This document shows positions 58,323-64,000 of a stretch of 64,000 bases of DNA, piece after piece (within the stretch, counting starts at the first letter, position 1; each line of letters begins with the position of its first letter). The translations under genes were made by a program, and so were the position numbers. The stretch comes from an uncultured Chlorobiaceae bacterium (GTDB lineage: Bacteria; Bacteroidota; Chlorobiia; Chlorobiales; Chlorobiaceae), in contig CAIJPS010000105.1 in NCBI GenBank assembly GCA_903822595.1, forward strand, positions 1-64,000, given 5' to 3'. Under the pieces are notes generated by a model. It had not been told where the DNA came from and did no database searches. It worked only from the letters and a program-made list of their open reading frames with translations.

Positions 58323-59282
58323 TTAAAAGATTTTCGCAGAAGCCGCCGTCTCCAAAATCAACTGCTCACTCAACACCTCACCCGACTGCACCAACGGCAA
58401 AAGGTTATACGTCAACGTCTCAAGCAACCGCGCCGACCCCTCACAAGCCTTCAAAAAAGCCTTCGTAAACCCGCCAGCCCCCGGAATCTCCGTCAACACC
58501 AGCCGCTCCACATCCTGCAACCCCAAATCCTTCACCCGCATCCGCAACTTGAACCGGTCAACCAGGTACTCGTGGCTCTTCCTCGACCGCGCCAGCATCG
58601 TGTAAAAATTCTCCTGGCCAATGAAGAGAAGCCCTGATCCGCTCCAGTCGTTAATCTGCCGCACCGCATCAAGCAGCTCCAGCCTGATATTCTCCGACTC
58701 ATCAATAATGACAAGGCTCTTCGCCTGCTGCAACCGCTCACAAATCTTCACCAGCATTCCGTAAGCCGTCTTCTCCTGCACATCACACTGCACCGCAATC
58801 GCACCCATCAACTGAGTCCGCGTCATAAACGGCGACGTCCGCACATACACCACATTCGAGTTCGAAGCCGCATACATCTCCGCCGCCGTCGTCTTCCCAC
58901 GGCCACCAACACCCGTCAACAACCCCATCAACCCCTGCTTCTGGCACTGCCGAGCCGCCTGAAACACCCCCTCCGAAACCGACGTACTCACCCGCTGGAA
59001 CTTTCGCGACGTCTTGTTCCCAGCAAAAAACCGATTCTGTAAAATCCGCTCCAACGCCGACCGAAGCGCAACCTCAAACGTCGTATCCTCACCCGTCTTC
59101 GTATAATTCCCCTTCATCCAGCTCGACAAAGCCGCACCCGAATACCCAGCCTCATCCGCAATAAACTTCCGCGTAACCCCTTGAGCACTCACCAGCTCAA
59201 CCAGCCGCTTCAGCTCCTCAACCGTCATAAACTGCACCACCTCCGCCCCAGGCAGCACCGGCACTTGTGTAGTCTCACCCAT
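58323..59282 (-). CDS. MuB-like transposition ATPase / target DNA activator
   Basis: This is a 319-aa protein from the ATG at 59282; the frame extends upstream into the transposase gene without homology. The N-terminal ~60 residues form a helix-turn-helix (LVSAQGVTRKFIADEAGYSGAALSSWMKGNY). The AAA+ ATPase follows, with Walker A TGVGGRGKTTAAEM at 123-136, Walker B SLVIIDESE and sensor VDRFKLRMRV. MuB binds target DNA, stimulates MuA and gives target immunity. It is in the standard A-B order downstream of the transposase. Confidence 0.92.
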   Translation of the reverse strand: MGETTQVPVLPGAEVVQFMTVEELKRLVELVSAQGVTRKFIADEAGYSGAALSSWMKGNYTKTGEDTTFEVALRSALERILQNRFFAGNKTSRKFQRVSTSVSEGVFQAARQCQKQGLMGLLTGVGGRGKTTAAEMYAASNSNVVYVRTSPFMTRTQLMGAIAVQCDVQEKTAYGMLVKICERLQQAKSLVIIDESENIRLELLDAVRQINDWSGSGLLFIGQENFYTMLARSRKSHEYLVDRFKLRMRVKDLGLQDVERLVLTEIPGAGGFTKAFLKACEGSARLLETLTYNLLPLVQSGEVLSEQLILETAASAKIF

Positions 59283-59362
59283 TGTTGTACTTTTTAAAGG
59301 TTCATTGTTGTTCTTTCCTGAACAGGCCACCGGCGGCAACCGGCGGTCTGTTTTTTTTCGCT

Positions 59363-61648
59363 TCAAAACTCCTCCGTCCACTCCCCATTCAACCGCTGCA
59401 GCTCCTCGATCCTGTTCCACATCTCCACATTCTTCCTGTCACGCTCATCCTCACTCATCCAAAAACCATCCGTACCCGTCTTTTTTGCCGACGCTGCATC
59501 CTTTTGAGCCTGCTCCTCAGCCGCCTTAACCTGCTGGCGCACTACATCAGGCATCACCTCACCCTGCACAAGCTGGCTGAACCCCTTTTCAGCAGCGCTC
59601 AAAAGACCGGTTTTAGCTTTCCGCCTCGTTGACCGGTGCAAACGATTCTTGATACTTGCCGCCTCATGGTACGCCGCCACATCCTCCGGAGTCCCCAGCA
59701 ACTTCGCCGCCGGATGAATCCCTCCATTCGGGCAAAACTCCTGCGCAAAACAGAGGAACTCACCGTTCGGATGGTACACCGCGACCCCGTCCAGCCGGTC
59801 AAAATCGTACCGCACCACCAGCTCCCGCTGCCCCTTCGCCAAATCGTGCAGCTCCGGCGACAAATACTGCCGTCCAAACAACGAAATCCCGTTCCGCTTC
59901 AACGTCCTGGTTATCTGCGGCATCATCAGGAACGTCAGTTCATCCCGCGATATCAGCCGTTCCTGCATCGTCTCCTTCTCCTTTTCCCTCAGCAAAACCA
60001 ACCCCGCTTCCAGTGCCTCATAAGGGCTTTTCCCTTCAAGCTGGCTGCTTTTACTCGTAGGGCGCAAGTTGTTCTCGTGCATCCACAATGCGACCAGGTA
60101 ATGAGCCTCGGCAATCGTTGGCGCCGTATTCAACTGCAACTTTTCAGCGATCTCACGGTGCATAAACTCACCTCTGCGCAAATGCGCCGGTTTCATCGCA
60201 ATCGACGTACCGGTATAGTTCGGCATCGACCGTTCCATCTCCGCAAAGGCCCCCCAGAACCGCTCAATCGTCTTCTCCTGTCCGTTATACACCCGCGAGT
60301 AGGAGACGCCCTTGAAGCCCATTGGCTTGAGCTGATCATAAAGGCCAATCCCGCCAACATCAACCATGGTGTTGCCTTTCAGACCCGTGAAGTAGTGCGA
60401 TTTAAACGCCTTGCCGTTATCGATCTTCAGCGACCGGGGAACAAACGCGATCGCGTCATCGCCAGTGAGGATATTGCCCAGCCAAAGCATACTGCGCCGG
60501 AAAGATGATGCGATAGCCGCTGTGTTTTCGCTTGGCATAATCTCCCATCCAAGGATGGCCCTCGACGCTTGATCCTGATGGCTGATCAGCATCATCCGCA
60601 TCGGCCTGCCCGTCACCGGATGCTGAATGGGGAACGCAATCTTATGCCCATCCGAAACCATAATATCACCCGGCAAAATCAGCTTGTTATTCCTACTGAT
60701 ATAGGGCGCACACGAATCGTTATAAGCCTTCTCACCCTCACGCGCCATAACAACCTGCGCCTCATTATTAATGTTATACTCCTTCAAAAACCGGCGCACA
60801 CGGTTCTCCGTAACCTGTTCCATCCCCCGATCGGAAAGTTTCCGGTTCACCTTCCGCACCACCTCCGAAATCTTCGGCTGGTTACCGTGCAGGTAGTAAG
60901 CAAGAATCATTTCACCCTGCTCCATAGAGATACCAACCACCGACGCACCATCCCGCGTGTACCGGTAATTCGGTGCCAGGCTCGACGGCAACCCACCATG
61001 TTCTTTCAACGTCTGTACCCAACGGTCAATCGTCTTCCACGTCGTAAGCCCAATCCGTTCAAGCAAAATCGGCCACTCACCAGCACTATACCGGGCAACA
61101 AACGACTCCTTTGCCTCCAAAATCATCCCGTGTTTCTCCCGCCCGATCGCCCCCTTGTAGTGCATCACCAAATCATAGCGATCAAGCGCCGTTTGCCGCT
61201 GCTGCTCACTCATTTCATCGAACGGTTTGCAGCTCTTTGCCGCAACGGTTTCCATCTCCACAGCCACAAAACCGTGCTCCTTTCTCCACCGCAATTGAGC
61301 ATCAATTGGTAAAGAAGAAAGCGCAATTCGATACTGCATTCCACCATTCCCCCGCACCAATTCCGTGACGTATTTCCCCGCTTTGCAATGCCTTTTAATC
61401 GTCCGTTCTGCCTCTCCCAGCAGTGGCCCACCTTCTTTTACGGTCAGCCAAACATCAGAACATTGTAAAGCACTTTTTTTATCACTACTTACCGATGGTA
61501 GGCCATTAAAAAAATATGGCCCACCTTTTGTCCTACCTTGTGGCCCACCTTGGTTCTCACCTTGCACAAGCGTTTTCCCGCCTTGTTGGACACCTTTGGA
61601 CAGACTTTTCAGCCCTGTCAACCCCTGAGAAAAAGGAATAATCTTCAT
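59363..61648 (-). CDS. Mu-type DDE transposase (MuA-like)
   Basis: This is a 761-aa transposase from the ATG at 61648. Residues 1-60 are an unusual Gly/Lys/Gln-rich extension with short repeats. Residues ~64-115 form the Mu-type winged HTH (DVWLTVKEGGPLLGEAERTIKRHC...). The DDE triad reads D333 (VSDGHKI), D410 (LKIDNGKAF) and E462 (KTIERFWGAF), with spacing close to MuA. The C-terminal beta barrel (SLFGRQYLSPELHDLAKGQRELVVRYDFDRLDGVAVYHPNGEFLC) and a helical tail that contacts MuB follow. It integrates and replicates the phage by transposition. Confidence 0.95.
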   Translation of the reverse strand: MKIIPFSQGLTGLKSLSKGVQQGGKTLVQGENQGGPQGRTKGGPYFFNGLPSVSSDKKSALQCSDVWLTVKEGGPLLGEAERTIKRHCKAGKYVTELVRGNGGMQYRIALSSLPIDAQLRWRKEHGFVAVEMETVAAKSCKPFDEMSEQQRQTALDRYDLVMHYKGAIGREKHGMILEAKESFVARYSAGEWPILLERIGLTTWKTIDRWVQTLKEHGGLPSSLAPNYRYTRDGASVVGISMEQGEMILAYYLHGNQPKISEVVRKVNRKLSDRGMEQVTENRVRRFLKEYNINNEAQVVMAREGEKAYNDSCAPYISRNNKLILPGDIMVSDGHKIAFPIQHPVTGRPMRMMLISHQDQASRAILGWEIMPSENTAAIASSFRRSMLWLGNILTGDDAIAFVPRSLKIDNGKAFKSHYFTGLKGNTMVDVGGIGLYDQLKPMGFKGVSYSRVYNGQEKTIERFWGAFAEMERSMPNYTGTSIAMKPAHLRRGEFMHREIAEKLQLNTAPTIAEAHYLVALWMHENNLRPTSKSSQLEGKSPYEALEAGLVLLREKEKETMQERLISRDELTFLMMPQITRTLKRNGISLFGRQYLSPELHDLAKGQRELVVRYDFDRLDGVAVYHPNGEFLCFAQEFCPNGGIHPAAKLLGTPEDVAAYHEAASIKNRLHRSTRRKAKTGLLSAAEKGFSQLVQGEVMPDVVRQQVKAAEEQAQKDAASAKKTGTDGFWMSEDERDRKNVEMWNRIEELQRLNGEWTEEF
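61416..61563. repeat. Short direct repeats in the transposase 5' coding region
   Basis: TGGCCCACCTT occurs three times on the plus strand (near 61423, 61516, 61540). The last two are part of an imperfect 12-bp tandem array (TGGCCCACCTT, TGTCCTACCTT, TGGCCCACCTT, GTTCTCACCTT) encoding Gly-Gly-Pro-type repeats. It could be simple slippage, or a protein-binding array comparable to the Mu internal activation site, but this is only position-based. Confidence 0.5.
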
Positions 61649-61652
61649 ACAA

Positions 61653-61901
61653 TCAACCTTGAAGGTTCTTCTTGCATTCCTGGTCAACCAACGCATACTC
61701 CTGCTCCATCAGCACCTTCGTCTCATTGAACTTCTCCATCCAATGCTTTACCCCCGTTTTAACCCCCATACGCACCCGATGAGGGCTGATAACCTCCGGC
61801 TTGCCAGCCTGAGCACGACGCACCATCTCCTTAAGAGCAATCCGGTGCCAGATACCCCGATATGGCTTCACCCGAAGATTTATTCTCTGTACTTCACTCA
61901 T
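61653..61901 (-). CDS. Small basic phage protein, first early gene
   Basis: This 82-aa basic protein reads INLRVKPYRGIWHRIALKEMVRRAQAGKPEVISPHRVRMGVKTGVKHWMEKFNETKVLMEQEYALVDQECKK. It starts the early minus-strand operon and lies 4 bp upstream of the transposase ATG. The helical, basic character fits a DNA-binding or transposase-accessory protein. Not recognised. Confidence 0.7.
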   Translation of the reverse strand: MSEVQRINLRVKPYRGIWHRIALKEMVRRAQAGKPEVISPHRVRMGVKTGVKHWMEKFNETKVLMEQEYALVDQECKKNLQG

Positions 61902-61913
61902 CTTTTTATTATT

Positions 61914-61939
61914 TTCACTTCTTGTTCACTTGTTCACTT
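61914..61939. promoter_or_regulatory. Repeated TTCACTT half-sites in the early promoter region
   Basis: TTCACTT appears at 61914, 61925 and 61933, the last two inside TTGTTCACTTGTTCACTT. The core TTCAC equals one half of the palindrome TTCACA-AAA-TGTGAA ahead of the repressor gene. The array lies between the start of the early minus operon (61901) and a plus-strand gene (61963), where a repressor should act. Confidence 0.5.
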
Positions 61940-61962
61940 ATACACCAAAAACCAGACTCACA

Positions 61963-62160
61963 ATGGAAGAAAAACGCATCCTCGAAAACATCCTTGTCGC
62001 CCAAACCCTTGTTATTGCTGAACAACTGCGACTTCAGGATGAAAAAAAAGGGATTCAAAAGTTTGGCGTCCCTTATCCAGACCTCGAAAGCGCAATCGAG
62101 CATATCAGTAAATCCCGTGGCGACATCTTGACTGCGCTTCGTATCAAAGGCTTACTCTGA
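61963..62160 (+). CDS. Small phage protein opposite to the early operon
   Basis: This 65-aa protein starts at the ATG at 61963 (MEEKRILENILVAQTLVIAEQLRLQDEKKGIQKFG), helical and charged, ending ISKSRGDILTALRIKGLL. The longer frame from 61930 would run through the repeat-containing promoter region. It is transcribed divergently from the transposase operon and overlaps the convergent 62152-62397 gene by 9 bp. No family recognised; a regulatory function is possible. Confidence 0.65.
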   Translation: MEEKRILENILVAQTLVIAEQLRLQDEKKGIQKFGVPYPDLESAIEHISKSRGDILTALRIKGLL

Positions 62161-62397
62161 CTCTTCCGGACAAAACGAGAGCAGATCAGCGGATATTTTC
62201 TCATAATCTTCTTTTATGCTCTCTGACCAATGTTCAAGCACTGCACCATCAGATAAGGAGATGAAAATTCTGTTTCCGATGAGTTGAAGAGCCGTAACCC
62301 TCGATAAATCAAGGGTTATGGTTCCATAGCGCCTTGCACTTGAGGCTATGCAGTAAGCTTTTCCGCCTTCAGGAGGGCATTGGTAATAGTAATTCAT
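62152..62397 (-). CDS. Small phage protein next to the repressor
   Basis: This 81-aa protein reads MNYYYQCPPEGGKAYCIASSARRYGTITLDLSRVTALQLIGNRIFISLSDGAVLEHW, beta-rich N-terminally and acidic at the C-terminus (DLLSFCPEESE). It is divergent from the repressor with an 84-bp intergenic region, the place of ner/cro in Mu-like phages, but it has no helix-turn-helix. Function unknown. Confidence 0.65.
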   Translation of the reverse strand: MNYYYQCPPEGGKAYCIASSARRYGTITLDLSRVTALQLIGNRIFISLSDGAVLEHWSESIKEDYEKISADLLSFCPEESE

Positions 62398-62452
62398 GGT
62401 GATTCTGTTTTGTTGTTGTGCTTAATTTCCTTAACCTTTCACAAGCAATATA

Positions 62453-62467
62453 TTCACAAAATGTGAA
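62453..62467. promoter_or_regulatory. Operator-like palindrome in front of the repressor gene
   Basis: TTCACA-AAA-TGTGAA is a perfect 15-bp palindrome ending 14 bp before the repressor ATG. A degenerate TCACAAAACGTG follows inside the first codons (62485-62496), and TTCACAAG lies upstream (62438-62445). The arrangement suggests cooperative auto-repression of the repressor and of the divergent gene. Confidence 0.65.
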
Positions 62468-62481
62468 CATTCAAAAAAATA

Positions 62482-63147
62482 ATGTCACAAAACGTGCAAG
62501 AAATCATCGAGAGAGCCAAAAAAGGCCTCCAAATCAAGACTAATAGTGGTCTTGCCAGTTTTTTTGGAGTAAAGCCGAATACAATCTCTGCATGGATAAG
62601 CAGAAACTCTATTAATTACGACTTGTTATTCATAAAATGTGAACTATTGCAAAAGGAATGGTTATTGACTGGTGAAGGGGAGATGTATGTCACGAAGGAT
62701 GGCCAGAGAGCCGCAGGAACTGGAATCGTAGACACAGAAGCAGAAGGAAACAGCGCGGGAGGATCGAAAACGAAAAGCAGCCGGACGCACAGCCAGTGTG
62801 CCAACCAGCAACACCCGGCAACCGAAACAACGACCGTTCAACAGCCACAAAACGACCGTTTAACGCACGTACAACAAACGGTAAACGCAAACGCAGCAGC
62901 GCAATCAATCAAAACCGCACCATTCTTTTACGAAGCAATAGGCCGAAGGCTTGCCGTCCGCGAAGAAAGTATTGAAGAAGGAGACATACTTGTTATTGAT
63001 CCGGTCATCCCGGCAGCAGAAGGAGATCTTATTTTAAGAAGCAGCACCGAAGGCCCAGAAATCGTAAAGTATCAACCAGGCGAAAAAAACATCAAAGGCG
63101 TCGTCGTCAGCCTCACCCGCCAATACCCCGCCATCAACCGGCAATAA
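62482..63147 (+). CDS. CI-type phage repressor with S24-like C-terminal domain
   Basis: This is a 221-aa protein. Residues ~3-70 are a phage CI repressor helix-turn-helix (VQEIIERAKKGLQIKTNSGLASFFGVKPNTISAWISRNSINYDLL), followed by LLQKEWLLTGEGEMY. A Gln/Thr/Asn/Ala-rich linker covers ~80-145. The C-terminal ~75 residues have the LexA/S24 beta fold (VREESIEEGDILVIDPVIPAAEGDLIL...KNIKGVVVSLTRQYP), but no catalytic Ser-Met or Lys is obvious, so self-cleavage may be absent. It controls lysogeny. No strong ribosome-binding site is present. Confidence 0.88.
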   Translation: MSQNVQEIIERAKKGLQIKTNSGLASFFGVKPNTISAWISRNSINYDLLFIKCELLQKEWLLTGEGEMYVTKDGQRAAGTGIVDTEAEGNSAGGSKTKSSRTHSQCANQQHPATETTTVQQPQNDRLTHVQQTVNANAAAQSIKTAPFFYEAIGRRLAVREESIEEGDILVIDPVIPAAEGDLILRSSTEGPEIVKYQPGEKNIKGVVVSLTRQYPAINRQ

Positions 63148-63362
63148 ACGCCCAAAATTTCGCAAACCCCGCGAAAAAAACCACACCCAACCGGCAAAAA
63201 ACCGGCAAATTTCCCAACACATCCTTCTCTCTCTTTCTTTTTTATATCATTATTAAACAAAGAGATAGTAGGCTACACCCCAACCCCCTCATTTCCCAAA
63301 CTGCCGGTTCCTTTATATCCGCATCCATTGTTATCCTTAACGTTCTTTCCCCGGCACGCCTC
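63148..63362. other. Prophage end region next to yceI
   Basis: No gene is present. AACCGGCA occurs at 63137, 63189 and 63200, and TGCCGGTT in the other orientation at 63302; an inverted repeat TTTCGC-N7-GCGAAA lies at 63159-63177. These could be transposase-binding sites of the phage end, which must lie in this gap. A pyrimidine-rich tract runs at 63214-63243. The exact phage-host junction is not determined. Confidence 0.45.
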
Positions 63363-63965
63363 TTATTTTGACTGCGACTTGATCAGTTCAACCTCCAGCG
63401 CAATGTTAACCTCTTCACCAACAGCCACTCCCCCTGTTTCCAAAGCCTGATTCCAGACAAGCCCGAAATCCTTACGGTTGATAGTTGTGCTTGCCGAAGT
63501 TCCGCATCTTGTTCCACCCCAGGGATCCCTGCTTTCTTTGGAGAACGGATTGACCGTAAGAACCACCAATTTGGTAACACCGTGGATCGTCAAGTCTCCG
63601 GTAACCTTCAATGCCCCTTTGGCTGCTTTTGTCCATTTTTTTGAAGAAAAGGTCAAGGTCGGATATTTGGCGACATCAAAGAAATCCGCGCTCTTCAAAT
63701 GCTCATCCCGTTTCTGAACATTGGTATAGATGGAAGATGCATCAATGCTCACATCAACCTTCGATTTTGTAATGTCTTTGTCATTAATATCAACAACACC
63801 GCTAAACTTGTTGAAGTTGCCCTTTACGTGCGACACCATGAGGTGACTGACACTGAATCCAACATTTGAATGATCGGGGTCAATGTTCCACTGGGTGGCT
63901 GTAGCAAGTGAGGGCAAGGCCATGATTGTGGCGGTGAGCATTGTCTTGGTGATGTTTTTTTTCAT
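63363..63965 (-). CDS. YceI-family periplasmic protein
   Basis: This is a 200-aa protein. Residues 1-23 form a signal peptide (MKKNITKTMLTATIMALPSLATA), with AAGGAAA upstream of the ATG. WNIDPDHSNVGFSVSHLMVSHVKGNFNKFSG, then HLKSADFFDVAKYPTLTFSSKKW, VTGDLTIHGVTK and RKDFGLVWN are the YceI signature. YceI proteins are periplasmic lipocalin-like barrels that bind polyisoprenoids or similar lipids. It is a host gene, and its 3' end lies closest to the repressor end of the prophage. Confidence 0.95.
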   Translation of the reverse strand: MKKNITKTMLTATIMALPSLATATQWNIDPDHSNVGFSVSHLMVSHVKGNFNKFSGVVDINDKDITKSKVDVSIDASSIYTNVQKRDEHLKSADFFDVAKYPTLTFSSKKWTKAAKGALKVTGDLTIHGVTKLVVLTVNPFSKESRDPWGGTRCGTSASTTINRKDFGLVWNQALETGGVAVGEEVNIALEVELIKSQSK

Positions 63966-64000
63966 TTTTCAGTTTCCTTTTTGTGTTGGTTGTATTAGCG

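Larger units (their letters stand above)
36430..63250. mobile_element. Mu-like transposable prophage with siphovirus-type tail
   Basis: The block contains a CI-like repressor, DDE transposase, MuB-like ATPase, GemA, Mor-like activator, Gp28/DUF935/MuF/Gp31/Gp36/Gp37 head genes, capsid, endolysin, and a non-contractile tail with tape measure and fibre. Gene content looks complete. Outer limits are approximate: the last phage gene on the left ends at 36501 and the last on the right ends at 63147, with host genes starting near 36314 and 63363. Repressor end to the right and fibre end to the left are the two genome ends. Candidate 5-bp target duplications exist but none is decisive (see findings). 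Confidence 0.85.

Overview
The window is a stretch of a Gram-negative bacterial chromosome. The gene families fit a green sulfur bacterium (Chlorobium/Pelodictyon type) or a relative, but no ribosomal or photosynthesis marker is present, so the taxon is a guess. It holds three blocks: host genes with recBD and a complete extracellular contractile injection system (eCIS) at 1-31.8 kb; a small host/defence segment at 31.8-36.4 kb; and a Mu-like transposable prophage at about 36.4-63.3 kb, followed by a host yceI gene.

Block 1. The left edge carries three small secreted proteins. The two with visible N-termini share almost the same signal peptide, and all three have repeat-rich or Arg-rich mature parts. 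From 31.8 kb down to 1.25 kb, nearly everything is on the minus strand in tight or overlapping order. In transcription order it encodes a Pvc16/DUF4255 cap protein, an orphan 377-aa protein, one sheath protein with a duplicated ~200-aa insert, two tube proteins, DUF5908, a LysM protein, a VgrG-like spike, PAAR, gp25, two baseplate proteins (Afp11/Afp12-like), a 754-aa protein with SprB-like repeats, a tape measure (Afp14-like), a DUF4157 effector candidate with a nuclease-like C-terminus, and the AAA+ ATPase (Afp15-like). recB and recD follow after a 3-bp gap; recC is not in the window.

Block 2. A broken C-terminal fragment of a type I restriction HsdR subunit is followed by an intact YgjP/DUF45 metallopeptidase, then a hipBA toxin-antitoxin pair with two 16-bp operator-like palindromes, then a pirin and an NADPH-dependent FMN reductase.

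Block 3. The prophage has Mu-type replication (DDE transposase, MuB-like ATPase, GemA, Mor-like activator, CI-type repressor) and Mu-type head genes (Gp28 terminase, DUF935 portal, MuF, Gp31, Gp36, Gp37). Its tail is siphovirus-like: a TP901-type tape measure, a tube, frameshifted G/GT-type chaperones and no sheath. The head-packaging genes (48.2-55.0 kb) run opposite to the early genes and to the capsid and tail genes; flipping them would restore the Mu order. The plus strand is C-rich and G-poor throughout the prophage regardless of gene direction.

The most notable signals are: (i) MuF has no start codon and sits in the -1 frame after the portal gene, at an in-frame A AAA AAG slippery site, which predicts an 869-aa portal-MuF fusion; (ii) the MuF C-terminus resembles a CdiA-type toxin domain; (iii) a short RNA with pseudoknot potential lies directly after it; (iv) a 63-nt tRNA-like element without a normal D-arm lies in the early region; and (v) the eCIS sheath carries a duplicated insertion domain. 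All assignments come from reading the sequence; no database search was run.
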